Source: Gammaproteobacteria bacterium (GTDB lineage: Bacteria; Pseudomonadota; Gammaproteobacteria; DSM-19610). Taken from it: 64,000 nucleotides of DNA. Numbering within the stretch: the first letter of the stretch is position 1; each line of letters opens with the position of its first letter. The notes under the pieces were generated by a model. The model was not told where the DNA came from and did no database searches. It worked only from the letters and a program-made list of their open reading frames with translations. The stretch lies in contig JAPHQV010000015.1 of the NCBI GenBank assembly GCA_026197075.1, positions 186,001 to 250,000 on the forward strand, read 5' to 3'. Made by a program: the position numbers and the translations under genes. This document shows, piece by piece, positions 47,602 through 57,404 of the stretch.

Positions 47602-48159
47602 CTACTGCATCACGAAGTTGGTGAAATAGACGTTCTCGATCTTGTCCGACGCGCCTACCTGTTTCATGACCTTGCGGATCTCATCGAGCACCTGTTTGCG
47701 CAGCTGCTCCTTGCCTTCACGGGTCTCGAGATCGCTGGGTTTCTGGCTGGCAAACAGCAACACCAGGTTGTTCCGCACGGCGGGGTCATGTTCGATCATC
47801 TTGGGTGGGACATTGGGATCACGGGTAGCGATCTGCAGTTCGATCTGCAGGAAGCGCACATCGCTGTCGCCACTGAAATTCACCACGAAGGCAGGGTGCA
47901 GCGGCACATAGATGATGCGTCCGGTAGGAACGGTCCAGTCTTCCCCCTGCTCGCCCTCAGCGGCCTCCGTCGTGGCAGGGGTTGTGGCGGGGTCCGTGCT
48001 GGAATCCCCGGTCAGCAGCCAGAAGGTCAGCCCCCCGGAAACCAGCAGCAGGACCAGGATCGCGGCACCCACGATGAGGATGATTTTCTTGCGACCACCC
48101 TGTCCGCCGCCTTCTTCCGCGTCGATATCCAGGTCCAGATCGTCTTCTTGTACTGCCAT
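47602..48159 (-). CDS. fliL: Flagellar basal body-associated protein FliL
   Basis: 185 aa from ATG 48159 (AGGAA upstream); the frame is open to 48189. Acidic N-terminus, one membrane helix (about 22-42), Thr/Ala linker and the periplasmic FliL domain (YVPLHPAFVVNFSGDSDVRFLQIELQIATRDP). Interacts with the stator. First gene of the fliLMNOPQR-flhB run, preceded by a sigma-54 promoter. Confidence 0.95.
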   Translation of the reverse strand: MAVQEDDLDLDIDAEEGGGQGGRKKIILIVGAAILVLLLVSGGLTFWLLTGDSSTDPATTPATTEAAEGEQGEDWTVPTGRIIYVPLHPAFVVNFSGDSDVRFLQIELQIATRDPNVPPKMIEHDPAVRNNLVLLFASQKPSDLETREGKEQLRKQVLDEIRKVMKQVGASDKIENVYFTNFVMQ

Positions 48160-48194
48160 GGCGCATTCCTGATGATTCGGTTTCATCACAAGGA

Positions 48195-48210
48195 AGCAAG
48201 ACGTATGCCA
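48195..48210 (-). promoter_or_regulatory. Sigma-54 promoter of fliLMNOPQR operon
   Basis: On the minus strand TGGCATACGTCTTGCT: -24 TGGCA and a perfect -12 TTGCT at the correct 12-nt register. Predicted start about 48184, 25 nt before the fliL ATG. FleQ- or FleR-dependent activation is expected from the family. Confidence 0.7.
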
Positions 48211-48346
48211 TCGGGGCGATACTGAATTATCGCTTTATAAACAAAGGGGAAGAATCGGAAAAAACGGAGTGGTCAAGGAATTGACTGATTTCCGGCGGTT
48301 CTGCAGCCGGAAACTTGGCGGCAGGCGGGCGTCGGTCGTCCCGGTC

Positions 48347-50596
48347 CTACAGGCTCCAGGCGCCGTCGCTGAGCCAGTGGGTGAAGCCCTGGTGAGGCAA
48401 GGGCCGACTGATGTGGTAGCCCTGCCCCGCGTCGCAACCCAGGGTCTGCAGCAGATCCCAGGCGGCGGCATCCTCCACGCCCTCGGCCACCACCTTGCAA
48501 CCCAGGTGGTGGCCCAGGTCGATGATGGAACGCACGATCGCCAGGTCCTGGTCACTGTTCACCATGCCGCTGAGGAAGGTGCGGTCGATCTTGAGGGTGT
48601 GAATGGGCAGATGCCGCAGGTAGGCCAGGGAGGAATAACCGGTGCCGAAGTCGTCGATGGCCACCGCCACACCCAGTTCATGCAGGGCGCGCAACACCTC
48701 GGCGCCCTGGGCCAGGTCCGCCATCAGGGTCTCCTCGGTGATCTCGATCTCCAGGCAGGCACCGTCCACCTGCGCCTCCTCCAGGGCCGAGCGCACCTTA
48801 TCCACCAGCCCCGTGCCCTGGAAGGCGCGGGCCGAGACATTGATGGCCACCGGCATGTGGATGCCGGCCGCGCCCCAGCGTTTGCATTGTTGCAAGGCCG
48901 TGACCAACACCCACTGGGTGATGGGCGTACCCATGCCCAGTTGTTCCGCCAGGGGAATGAAGCGCCGCGGCAACACCAGGCCTTCCTGGGGATGTTGCCA
49001 GCGCAGCAGGGCCTCGGCTCCGCAGATGCGGCCGCTGCCGATGTCGATCTGCGGCTGGTAGTGCAATTCGAACTCGCCACGCTCCAGGGCATGGTGCAGT
49101 TGCCCGGAGAATTGCATCTGTTCACCGGGATTGATGTCCACGGTGGCCTCGTAGAAGAGCCAGGGCGCGCCGCTGCGCTTGGCGCGCTGCAGGGCACTGT
49201 CGGCATGGCTGAGCAGGTTGTAGGCATCCTCGCCATGCTCGGGATAAAGGGCAATACCCAGGGCGCCACTCAGACAGAGTTCACGATCCTGCAGGGTGAA
49301 GGGATGTTCGAAGCAGGCCAGCACCTCGTTGGCGACCCGTTCCACGGCCTGGCCGGCGCCCTGCACGGTCGGCAGGATGATGCCGAAGTCATCGCCGTCG
49401 AGTCGGGCCAGGGTATCGGTGTCGCGCACCAGGCCCTGCAGTCGACCGGCAAGTTGCTTGAGCAGGTCGTCACCCACGGGATAACCGAGGGTATCGTTGT
49501 ACATCTTGAACTGGTTGATATCGAGCACCATGACGGCCAGCCGCGTACCGGGATGGCGACGGCAGTTCGCCAGGGCGGTACCCAGGCGGTCATACCAGAG
49601 AGCCCGGTTGGCCAGGCCGGTGATATCGTCAGTGGTGGAGCGCTGTTGCAGGCGCTGGCGCGCCACATGGGCAGCATCGATGTCTTCCATCAAGGCATGT
49701 ATCCGCAACACCCGTCCACGCCGATTGGCCACCGGCGCGAACTGGAATCGATGCCAATGCGGGTCCTCGCCTTCCCGTTGCTGACGGACCTCCACCTCCA
49801 CCACCTCGCCCTGCAATGCCTTCTGCCAGGCGGTGAGGACCTTTTCCTGGTCTTCGGGCAGGATGAGGGACAGGCAGGGAATGGGAGCCCGCAGATCATC
49901 TCCGAGACAACGGGCCAGCCCCGGGCTGTGGTAGAGCATGCGATTGTCGCTCACATCCACCGACCACAATTGCTGGGGGATGCTGTCCAGCAGGTCCTCG
50001 GCGCGATCCCGGTACTCCCGCAATCCATCTCGCTGCTGCTGCAACTTGTCGGCGCCATATTGCCAGTACGCCTCGCTGACCATGCCGAAATCCCGCAACA
50101 CCAGCTTGACCAGGACGGCATTCAAGCGATCCCGGTCGGTGAGCGGGATGTCGGACTCCGCGGCGATGATTTCCTGCAGATGATTCAGAAACAGGCGATA
50201 CCCGCCGAGCATCCAGACGGGACGCACGCCATGTTCCTGGTGGTGTTCCCCGATGTGGTCGAGCCGCTCTGCCCAGGCCTCGTCGGAAGGAGCGCGCAGC
50301 AAGTCCACCAGGTGAGCAAGATGGCTGCGCACCAGGTCGCCGATGTGACCGCCGGCACGCTCATGGGCGTACAGCACATCGGCCGTGGCAGGATTGTCGA
50401 AAAGATAGTTGTAATAGACTTGGGCAAAGTGCGCCGTGCCCTGGGCGAGCAAGGCATGATAGTTGGCGAGAATACGCCTTTCATCCTCGCTGATCTGGAG
50501 GACATAATTGTATTCCCGCGTCTGCGCCAGGTGTGCGGAACGCCTTCCATTGCGCGCCCGCTTCACCCGCCTCCGGTCTTTGATGGTTCCAGACAT
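48347..50596 (-). CDS. Globin-coupled sensor GGDEF-EAL protein
   Basis: 749 aa. Globin/protoglobin-type sensor at about 35-180 (FAQVYYNYLFDNPATA, then HIGEHHQEHGV.P.WMLGGY with probable proximal haem His119). PAS-like region about 200-310. GGDEF domain (325-480) whose active-site motif is degenerate, DGDDF (400-404). EAL domain (about 495-745) with GAEALLRW (Glu528), NVSA, EITEE, IDDFGTGYSSL, LKIDRTFL, AEGVED: all key phosphodiesterase residues are present. Likely an oxygen- or redox-responsive c-di-GMP phosphodiesterase. Inserted between fliK and fliL on the same strand; weak ribosome site. Confidence 0.88.
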   Translation of the reverse strand: MSGTIKDRRRVKRARNGRRSAHLAQTREYNYVLQISEDERRILANYHALLAQGTAHFAQVYYNYLFDNPATADVLYAHERAGGHIGDLVRSHLAHLVDLLRAPSDEAWAERLDHIGEHHQEHGVRPVWMLGGYRLFLNHLQEIIAAESDIPLTDRDRLNAVLVKLVLRDFGMVSEAYWQYGADKLQQQRDGLREYRDRAEDLLDSIPQQLWSVDVSDNRMLYHSPGLARCLGDDLRAPIPCLSLILPEDQEKVLTAWQKALQGEVVEVEVRQQREGEDPHWHRFQFAPVANRRGRVLRIHALMEDIDAAHVARQRLQQRSTTDDITGLANRALWYDRLGTALANCRRHPGTRLAVMVLDINQFKMYNDTLGYPVGDDLLKQLAGRLQGLVRDTDTLARLDGDDFGIILPTVQGAGQAVERVANEVLACFEHPFTLQDRELCLSGALGIALYPEHGEDAYNLLSHADSALQRAKRSGAPWLFYEATVDINPGEQMQFSGQLHHALERGEFELHYQPQIDIGSGRICGAEALLRWQHPQEGLVLPRRFIPLAEQLGMGTPITQWVLVTALQQCKRWGAAGIHMPVAINVSARAFQGTGLVDKVRSALEEAQVDGACLEIEITEETLMADLAQGAEVLRALHELGVAVAIDDFGTGYSSLAYLRHLPIHTLKIDRTFLSGMVNSDQDLAIVRSIIDLGHHLGCKVVAEGVEDAAAWDLLQTLGCDAGQGYHISRPLPHQGFTHWLSDGAWSL

Positions 50597-50688
50597 GAGC
50601 TATATGTTTCTTATTGTTGTACAGCGGTACGGTAGCATACCGCCCGCCCCCAGGCAAAGCGGGCGAACGACCGATTGCAAGCCGGGTT

Positions 50689-51948
50689 TCAGGCAAAATA
50701 ATCGATGCTGCCGGAGCCTTCACGCAATGGAGTGACGGTGACGCTGGTCGGCTCTTCCTCCGCTTGGCCCGCCGCCGGGCGGGCGCCGCCATGGGCCTGG
50801 AAGGCCTGGGCATCCTGGCGCCGCTGTTCGGCAAGGGATTGATCCGAAACCGTGACCTGGTTCAGCTGCAATCCCGACTCACCGAGCATCTCGCGCAGAC
50901 GTGGAATGGCCGCTTCCAGGGCCTCGCGCGCCACGCCATGCTGGGCCGTGAAGGTGATGTTGGCCTGATCGTTCTGCATCTGGATGCGCACCTCCATCGG
51001 TCCCAGGTGGGCGGGATTGAGACGGATCTCCGCACCCTGCAGCCGGTTGCCCACCATCCACTGGACCTGTTCGCCCAGGGCCCGGTCCCAACCGGCCTGC
51101 CCCAGGGGCACGGCAACGGTCGTGGCAGGCAGGGTGGCTGCCGGGGCCTGCGGACTGGTCACGGTCTGGGGCCCGAAACCCGTCGGGGTCTCGACCCGCG
51201 GGCCGGGTTCCGTGCCACGCGTGGCCGCGGCGCGCATCAATTCACCGAAGCGCGATTCCCGTGCGCCCTCTTCCACACTGCGCTGTTGCAGGGCCTGGTG
51301 CACCGCAGTGGCCACCGCGCGAGCGGGTTCCAGGAGCGGCAAGGTCTCGGCCTCTTTCCCTGTCACCGCCGTGGGCAAGGCAGCCCCCGGCTGGGAAACG
51401 GTGTTTTGTATCAGCGGCCGACCGGACGGCACGGCCGCCTCGTCGGCCAGGGGCATCCCGGCTCCACCCAGCGCGGCACGAGCCAGGGCGGAGGTCGTAT
51501 CCGCCAGGCCGCCAGGTGCCTGGGCCGGTGTGCCGGCGGCCGCCTGGGCGCTGGCCTCCTGCCCGGCGAGCACGGCCTGCAAGGCTTTCTCCAGGTCCTC
51601 GGCCGTGGTTCCGACGGGAAGACCGGACAGTGCAGGGTCATCCGCGGGCAGGTCCAGGTGCTCACCAAGGTCTTCCAGGTCGAAGCCGGCCAGGGCCAAC
51701 AGCCGGGAGGCATCCGGCAACTCCTTGCCGTCGACGGCCGGCAGCTGCCCCTGTGGATTGCCGGCCAGCAGCGCCGACAATACCAGCGGCAGGCCTTCGT
51801 CTGGCACCGGCTTGTGCCCCGCCAGGAGCTGGGCGAAGGGGTGAGACTCACCTTCAAACAATTGTTTTTCTATCTGATTTCCGCCCATGCGCAAGGCGCC
51901 CTGGGCAATTTCGGGGTTGACGGCAAGCGCTAGCAGGGGGTCGGCCAT
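50689..51948 (-). CDS. fliK: Flagellar hook-length control protein FliK
   Basis: 419 aa. Variable Ala/Pro/Gly-rich N-terminal ruler (1-285) and a conserved C-terminal Flg_hook domain (WDRALGEQVQWMVGNRLQGAEIRLNPAHLGPMEVRI, NQVTVSDQSL). It interacts with FlhB to switch export specificity. In line after fliI-fliJ, with its own possible sigma-54 promoter. Confidence 0.93.
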   Translation of the reverse strand: MADPLLALAVNPEIAQGALRMGGNQIEKQLFEGESHPFAQLLAGHKPVPDEGLPLVLSALLAGNPQGQLPAVDGKELPDASRLLALAGFDLEDLGEHLDLPADDPALSGLPVGTTAEDLEKALQAVLAGQEASAQAAAGTPAQAPGGLADTTSALARAALGGAGMPLADEAAVPSGRPLIQNTVSQPGAALPTAVTGKEAETLPLLEPARAVATAVHQALQQRSVEEGARESRFGELMRAAATRGTEPGPRVETPTGFGPQTVTSPQAPAATLPATTVAVPLGQAGWDRALGEQVQWMVGNRLQGAEIRLNPAHLGPMEVRIQMQNDQANITFTAQHGVAREALEAAIPRLREMLGESGLQLNQVTVSDQSLAEQRRQDAQAFQAHGGARPAAGQAEEEPTSVTVTPLREGSGSIDYFA

Positions 51949-51989
51949 GATGATTCCTCGGTCCCATTGGCTGTGGATGAGGGAATCAT

Positions 51990-52005
51990 TACAAGGATCG
52001 TGCCA
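51990..52005 (-). promoter_or_regulatory. Sigma-54-like promoter of fliK
   Basis: On the minus strand TGGCACGATCCTTGTA: perfect -24 TGGCACG, -12 TTGTA with T in place of the usual C. Register is exact. Predicted start about 51979, 31 nt before the fliK ATG. Confidence 0.45.
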
Positions 52006-52014
52006 GGAGCAGAA

Positions 52015-52464
52015 TCAGGATTCGTCCAGGTCCGGGCGACGGGTGCGCTGGGCGCGTTCATCGGTGTCGAGCTGCTCACGACGCTCGGCCTGGTGCCGCT
52101 CCTCGCGCCGATAGCGATCCACCACCTTGCCCAGGGCCTGGGTGCGGGTGCGGGTGGACAGCCAGTTGAGCCGCTGGCGTTCACACTCCTGGTGACAACG
52201 TTCCACCAGGCGCTGTTGCTGCTCGATGGCCTCGTTGAGGCGGGCCAGGAACACCCGGAAGTCCTGCAGGCGCGCCACGCCCATGCCCTGCCCGCTACGC
52301 TGCTGGAATTCGCTGGAATACTGGTCGCGATAGGTCGCCAGCTCCGCGAGCTTGCGCTGTTGTTGTTCCAGGCGCTGCCGCGCCTCGCCCAGGATGCGGG
52401 CCGCCGCCTGCTCGCGGTTCTCGGCGACCTTCACCACGGGGGTCATGCGTTTGGAGCGGGTCAT
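52015..52464 (-). CDS. fliJ: Flagellar export chaperone FliJ
   Basis: 149 aa, almost entirely coiled coil (AENREQAAARILGEARQRLEQQQRKLAELATYRDQYSSEF), as expected for FliJ, the stalk of the FliI ATPase. Start ATG 52464 with AGGTG. Separated from fliI by a palindromic repeat element, so it may depend on read-through. Confidence 0.92.
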   Translation of the reverse strand: MTRSKRMTPVVKVAENREQAAARILGEARQRLEQQQRKLAELATYRDQYSSEFQQRSGQGMGVARLQDFRVFLARLNEAIEQQQRLVERCHQECERQRLNWLSTRTRTQALGKVVDRYRREERHQAERREQLDTDERAQRTRRPDLDES

Positions 52465-52556
52465 GCGCACCTGCCAGAAGGAAGAACTACGATGGAAACC
52501 TGATGCATCTCTGACCCTATACCTCGCGTGAGGCTGCTGCAAGCCGCGAAAACCGC

Positions 52557-52641
52557 GAAAACCGGGGACAGACCCCGTTTTTTACGCTTGTTATTTCGTC
52601 ATTGCCAGGAATGTAAAAAATGGGGTCTGTCCCCGGTTTTC
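52557..52641. repeat. Palindromic element between fliI and fliJ
   Basis: Arms 52557-52585 and 52613-52641 are inverted copies matching at 28 of 29 positions (core CGGGGACAGACCCC), with a 27-nt loop. GGGGACAGACCCC-type palindromes are dispersed in many proteobacteria. On the minus strand the hairpin directly follows the fliI stop and is T-rich internally, so it could attenuate transcription. Confidence 0.85.
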
Positions 52642-52650
52642 TGTCCCCTA

Positions 52651-54009
52651 TCACCCCGCCACCACCTTCTGCAGCTCCGCGATACTGGGCTTGAGCAGGT
52701 GGGACTCGCCCATGTCCTGGCGCAAGAAGCGATTGAGCGCGGGATGCAGGGTCACGGCCTCGTCCACCCGCGGATCGCTGCCCGGCTGGTAGGCCCCGAC
52801 GCTGATCAGGTCGCGGTGCTGGTTGTAGATCGAGTACAGCTGCTTGAAGCGCTGTGCCGCCTGCTGATGTTCCTTGGTGACGATGTCATTCATCACACGA
52901 CTGATGGAGGCCTCGATATCAATGGCCGGATAATGACCGGACTCGGCGATATGACGGGACAACACGATGTGGCCGTCGAGAATGGCGCGCGCCGCGTCGG
53001 CGATGGGATCGTTCTGATCGTCCCCTTCCGCCAGTACCGTATAGAAGGCGGTAATCGAACCGCCACCCACATCGCCGTTGCCGGCGCGTTCCACCAGGTT
53101 CGGAAGCTTGGCGAACACCGAGGGCGGATAACCCTTGGTGGCCGGCGGCTCACCGATGGCCAGGGCGATCTCGCGCTGCGCCTGGGCGAAACGGGTCAGG
53201 GAATCCATCAACAGCAAGACATTCTTGCCCTGGTCGCGGAAATGCTCGGCGATGCTGGTGGCCATCATGGCCCCATGCAGGCGCATGAGGGGCGAGTTGT
53301 CCGCCGGCGTGGCCACCACCACGGAGCGGGCCAGGCCCTTCGGGCCAAGGATGTTGTCGACGAATTCCTTTACTTCACGTCCACGTTCGCCGATCAGCCC
53401 CACCACGATCACATCGGCGTTGGTGTACTTGGTCATCATGCCCAGCAGCACACTCTTGCCCACGCCGCTGCCGGCGAACAGGCCCATGCGCTGGCCGCGG
53501 CCGACGCTGAGCAGGGCATTGATGGCGCGCACCCCCACGTCCAGCGGTTCGCGCACCGGCTTGCGGCTGAGTGGATTGATGTTGCGCCCGGTGAGCGGCA
53601 CATGGGTTTCCACCTGCAGCGGGCCCTTGCCGTCCAGCGGATTGCCGGCGCCATCCAGGACACGGCCGAGCAGGGCCACGCCGGCCGGCGCCTGGCAGAC
53701 ACGATGGGTGGGCACCACCCGGGCATTGGGCATCAGGCCCTGCAGGTCACCGATGGGCATGAGATAGAGTTTCTCGCCGGAGAAGCCCACCACCTCGGCT
53801 TCGATGGGCGCACCCTGGGCGGAGCTGATCATGCAACGCCCGCCAATGGCCGCCTGGACCCCGACCGCCTCCAGGGTCAGGCCCACCATGCGCGTCAGGC
53901 GCCCCTCCACCAGCAGGGGCGGTGTGGCGCGGGCCCGTTCGAGATAGGGCTGCAGGCGCTGCCGCCACAAGGCGCCGCGGCGGGTTTCGGGAACGGTCTT
54001 GAGGCTCAC
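52651..54009 (-). CDS. fliI: Flagellar export ATPase FliI
   Basis: 452 aa. Walker A GSGVGKS (180-186) in [16 protein letters not shown], Walker [21 protein letters not shown], and the export-ATPase signature [13 protein letters not shown]1-beta-like. ATGA-type overlap with fliH (4 nt). Confidence 0.97.
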   Translation of the reverse strand: MSLKTVPETRRGALWRQRLQPYLERARATPPLLVEGRLTRMVGLTLEAVGVQAAIGGRCMISSAQGAPIEAEVVGFSGEKLYLMPIGDLQGLMPNARVVPTHRVCQAPAGVALLGRVLDGAGNPLDGKGPLQVETHVPLTGRNINPLSRKPVREPLDVGVRAINALLSVGRGQRMGLFAGSGVGKSVLLGMMTKYTNADVIVVGLIGERGREVKEFVDNILGPKGLARSVVVATPADNSPLMRLHGAMMATSIAEHFRDQGKNVLLLMDSLTRFAQAQREIALAIGEPPATKGYPPSVFAKLPNLVERAGNGDVGGGSITAFYTVLAEGDDQNDPIADAARAILDGHIVLSRHIAESGHYPAIDIEASISRVMNDIVTKEHQQAAQRFKQLYSIYNQHRDLISVGAYQPGSDPRVDEAVTLHPALNRFLRQDMGESHLLKPSIAELQKVVAG

Positions 54010-54656
54010 GCAGAGGCATCCTCTTCGCGCTCGCCGCCCAGAACCTGGGCGATGAGGGCATTGAGGCGGGTCTCCACCGAGGCATCGATCTGGGAATTGT
54101 CGGTCTGTACCCGGCAGCCACCACGGCTTTGCACCGGGTCGTCCAGCACCTGGATATGGGCCTCCTCCTCGTTCAATGAAAAGGCCTCGCGCACCAGCGT
54201 TGCATCCTCGGGATGCAGGTGCAGGCGCACCATACGGCTGGTGATGGGCAGGGCCGCCAGGGCCTCGCGCACCACGGCGACGACCTGGCCGGGATCGGCC
54301 TTCAATTCGCGGCGCACCAGGTGGCGGGCCACCAGCATGGCCAGTTGCGAAAGTTGTTCCTCGACCGCCGCATCCAACTCGGCAAAGGGTTGCCGCAGGG
54401 CCACCAGCAATTGTTCCAGGCGCTGCACCTGCCTGTGGATTTCCTGCTGGCCGGCACGCAATCCCTCCTCGTGTCCCTGGGCATAGCCCTCCTTGCGGGC
54501 CTGTTCGATCTGCGCGGCGCTCATGGGCGCGGCCGGACGATTAGTCCTGGACCGCTCCTCATGGGCGCCGCGCCCTGCCCGCACACCCGCCACTTCCGGT
54601 ACCCGCCAGGCCTGATAGGCGGCCTCCACATCCTCCGAGCGGATCAGCTTAGACAT
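54006..54656 (-). CDS. fliH: Flagellar export ATPase regulator FliH
   Basis: 216 aa from ATG 54656 ([17 protein letters not shown]). Glycine-rich [15 protein letters not shown] repeat zone (GxxxG) after about 60, helical middle, and the C-terminal V-type ATPase E-subunit-like domain ([36 protein letters not shown]). Overlaps fliG by 8 nt. Confidence 0.94.
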   Translation of the reverse strand: MSKLIRSEDVEAAYQAWRVPEVAGVRAGRGAHEERSRTNRPAAPMSAAQIEQARKEGYAQGHEEGLRAGQQEIHRQVQRLEQLLVALRQPFAELDAAVEEQLSQLAMLVARHLVRRELKADPGQVVAVVREALAALPITSRMVRLHLHPEDATLVREAFSLNEEEAHIQVLDDPVQSRGGCRVQTDNSQIDASVETRLNALIAQVLGGEREEDASA

Positions 54657-55659
54657 ACTGCTCGCCACCCTTGCCGCCCAGTGCGATCTCGCCGGAATCG
54701 GCCATGCGCCGGGCGATGGCGAGGATTTCCTTCTGCGCGCCCTCCACTTCGCTGAGGCGTACCGGACCCTTGTTTTCCAGGTCGTCGCGCATGATTTCCG
54801 CGGCTCGCTTGGACATATTGGAGAAGATCTTCTCGCGCATGGTCTCGTCGGCCCCCTTGAGGGCCAGGATCAGGGTATCGGATGAGACCTCGCGCAGCAG
54901 CTGCTGCATGCCACGGTCATCCACCTCGATGAGGTTGTCGAACACGAACATCAGGTCCTGGATCTGCAGGCCCAGCTCGGCGTCCACGTCCTTGATCATC
55001 TCCATCACCTCACCCTCGATGGCGGTATCCACGAAGTTGAGAATATTCGCCGCGGCCTTCACGCCACCCACGGTGGAGGACTGCACGTTCTGGTTGCCAC
55101 TGAACTGGCGCTCCATGATTTCATCCAGTTCCTTGAGCGCCTGGGGCTGGATACCTTCCAGGGTGGCGATGCGCAGCAGCACATCGGGCCGCACCCGCTC
55201 ACTGAAGAAGTTCAGCACATCGGCGGCGTGATCCGCATCGAGATAGGACAACACGATGGCCTGGATCTGCGGATGCTCGAGGCGGATCAGTTCCGCCACG
55301 GCGCGCGCATCCATCCACTTCAATGCCTCCAGTCCCTTGGTGCTGGAGCCCATCATGATACGATCCATCAGGCCGCTGGCCTTGTCCTCGCCGAGCGCCT
55401 GGATCATCACCTTGCGCAGGTACTCCTCGGTGCCCACGCCCAGCGCCGTCTGCTGTTGTACAGTTTCCACGAAGTTTTCCAGCACATGACTCACACTGTC
55501 GCGGGACACGTTCTTGAGCGTGGCCATGGCGCTGCCGATGCGCTGCACCTCCTTCGGCCCCATGTGCTTGAGGACCTCCGAGGCCTGCGATTCACCCAGG
55601 GACAACAACAGTACCGCGGCCCGCTCCGTGCCGTTCAATTTATGCGCGACTTCAGCCAT
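54649..55659 (-). CDS. fliG: Flagellar motor switch protein FliG
   Basis: 336 aa. N-terminal FliF-binding domain (LNGTERAAVLLLSLGE), middle EHPQ motif in LEHPQIQAIVLSYLD, and the C-terminal torque helix (MFVFDNLIEVDDRGMQQLLREV, LALKGADETMREKIFSNMSKRAAEIMRDDLE) with the charged residues that contact MotA. Overlaps fliF by 8 nt. Confidence 0.97.
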   Translation of the reverse strand: MAEVAHKLNGTERAAVLLLSLGESQASEVLKHMGPKEVQRIGSAMATLKNVSRDSVSHVLENFVETVQQQTALGVGTEEYLRKVMIQALGEDKASGLMDRIMMGSSTKGLEALKWMDARAVAELIRLEHPQIQAIVLSYLDADHAADVLNFFSERVRPDVLLRIATLEGIQPQALKELDEIMERQFSGNQNVQSSTVGGVKAAANILNFVDTAIEGEVMEMIKDVDAELGLQIQDLMFVFDNLIEVDDRGMQQLLREVSSDTLILALKGADETMREKIFSNMSKRAAEIMRDDLENKGPVRLSEVEGAQKEILAIARRMADSGEIALGGKGGEQYV

Positions 55660-57304
55660 CTTCGTTCACCCAGTTCTTGACTACCTGCGCCACCCGTTTG
55701 GGATCCTCGCCCGCCACGCTCTGCGCCATGGCGAGATTACCCTGATAACTGTCCTGTCCCGGTCCCTTCAGCTGACGGGCCTGGCCACCGCCGGACAGGC
55801 TGACCTGATCCTCGCCGATCCCGCCCGTCGCGACGGCGGCTGCCGGCACCATGGCCGCGCTTTTCGCGCCGGCCTGGGCCAGCTGCTGCAAGGCGGGCCG
55901 CAGTACGGCGAACACCAGGATCAACAGGCCCAGGGCACCCGCGCCCCAACGCGCCGCCTCCCACACCCAGGGCTGTTCCAGCAGGGCCGGTTCCGGCAAG
56001 GGCTCCATCGCCTCGGGCTGCTGGAACGCGGCATTGATCACGTTGACACTGTCGCCACGCTCGGCATCGAAGCCCACCGCTTCCCGGATCAGGGCGGTGA
56101 AGCGCTCCAGTTCCTCCGGCGCCCAGGGCTCACGCGCCCCCCCGGCACCCGGCTTGTCATCCAGTACCACCGCCACCGACAGACGCCGGATGGTACCGCT
56201 GGCGAGGCGGGTATGGCTGATGGTCTTGTCCAGTTCGTAGTTACGGGTACTGCGTCGGCTGGAAGGTCCGCTGGTTTCGCCCTTGCCGTTGTCCCCATTG
56301 GCCTCGCCCTCGGCGCCTTCCGTACCCGCAGCCACCTGCTCCGGCGCCACGCCACCGGCGGGTGGCTGGTTGGTCAGGGCACCGGGCACGCCTTGCGCCA
56401 GGCCACCGGGACCCATGCGTTCCTCGATGAGCTGTTCGCTGCGCAGGGCCGCGAGCTCGGGGTTGTAGCTTTCCTGGGTGCGTTCGGTGACGGTGTAGTC
56501 GATATCCGCCGTGACCTGGGCACGCACGCCACCCAGACCGACCATGGGTGAGAGCAGGCTTTCGATCCGCTGCACGAAGGATTGTTCCAGCTGACGGGTG
56601 TGTGCGAACTGGCCGGTACCGGGGGCACTGCCCTCGCGATCCCGGGGCCGGGTCAGCAGGTTGCCGCGCTGGTCGACCACCGTCACGGCCTCGGCCTGGA
56701 GGTGAGGCACACTGGAAGACACCAGGTGCACGATGGAAGCCACCTGTTCCTCGTCGAGCGAGCGCCCGGAAAACAGGTTGACCATTACCGAGGCCGTGGG
56801 ATTATCGCGCTCGCGCACGAACACGGAGCGCTTGGGCAGCGCCAGGTGCACCCGTGCCGCTTCCACATTGCGCATGGTGCCGATGGTGCGCGCCAGCTCG
56901 CCTTCCAGGGCACGCTGGAAACGCGCCGTCTCGATGAATTGGGAGGTGCCGAAGCCCTGTTCTTCCTGCAGGATCTCGAAACCCATGCCACTGCCGGCCG
57001 GCAGGCCCTGCTTGGCCAGTTCCAGGCGCGCCTGGTGCAACTGGCTGGAGGCCACCATGACGGCACCGCTGCCCTCGTCCACCTTGAAGGGGATATTGGC
57101 CGTCTGCAAGGCATCCACCACCTGGCCGGCATCCTTCTGGGACAGGTTGCCGTACAGCAGGCTGTGGTTGGGGGTCTGCATCCACAGCACCAGGGACACC
57201 CCCACCGCCACGCTGGCGGCGATGGCGATCATGAACCACAGCTGCCGCATGGCGGGTAACTGGGTGAACCCCTGTGCCGCCGCTTCTGTTTTTACCAGTG
57301 CCAT
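55652..57304 (-). CDS. fliF: Flagellar MS-ring protein FliF
   Basis: About 550 aa from ATG 57304; GTG 57319 is an alternative. N-terminal membrane helix (about 25-45), two RBM domains (LYGNLSQKDAGQVVDALQ, VHLALPKRSVFVRE), a long periplasmic region with a charged low-complexity insert, second membrane helix (about 450-470), and the cytoplasmic FliG-binding tail (VAQVVKNWVNEDG). Follows fliE. Confidence 0.96.
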   Translation of the reverse strand: MALVKTEAAAQGFTQLPAMRQLWFMIAIAASVAVGVSLVLWMQTPNHSLLYGNLSQKDAGQVVDALQTANIPFKVDEGSGAVMVASSQLHQARLELAKQGLPAGSGMGFEILQEEQGFGTSQFIETARFQRALEGELARTIGTMRNVEAARVHLALPKRSVFVRERDNPTASVMVNLFSGRSLDEEQVASIVHLVSSSVPHLQAEAVTVVDQRGNLLTRPRDREGSAPGTGQFAHTRQLEQSFVQRIESLLSPMVGLGGVRAQVTADIDYTVTERTQESYNPELAALRSEQLIEERMGPGGLAQGVPGALTNQPPAGGVAPEQVAAGTEGAEGEANGDNGKGETSGPSSRRSTRNYELDKTISHTRLASGTIRRLSVAVVLDDKPGAGGAREPWAPEELERFTALIREAVGFDAERGDSVNVINAAFQQPEAMEPLPEPALLEQPWVWEAARWGAGALGLLILVFAVLRPALQQLAQAGAKSAAMVPAAAVATGGIGEDQVSLSGGGQARQLKGPGQDSYQGNLAMAQSVAGEDPKRVAQVVKNWVNEDG

Positions 57305-57404
57305 ATCGTTATCCGCCACCCTGTCTTGCTGCTCTCAGTAACTCCGGAAGTAACCCCGACTTCCCGAGCCATCGTCATGTCCGCGCAGGCGGACACAGCG
57401 CCGA

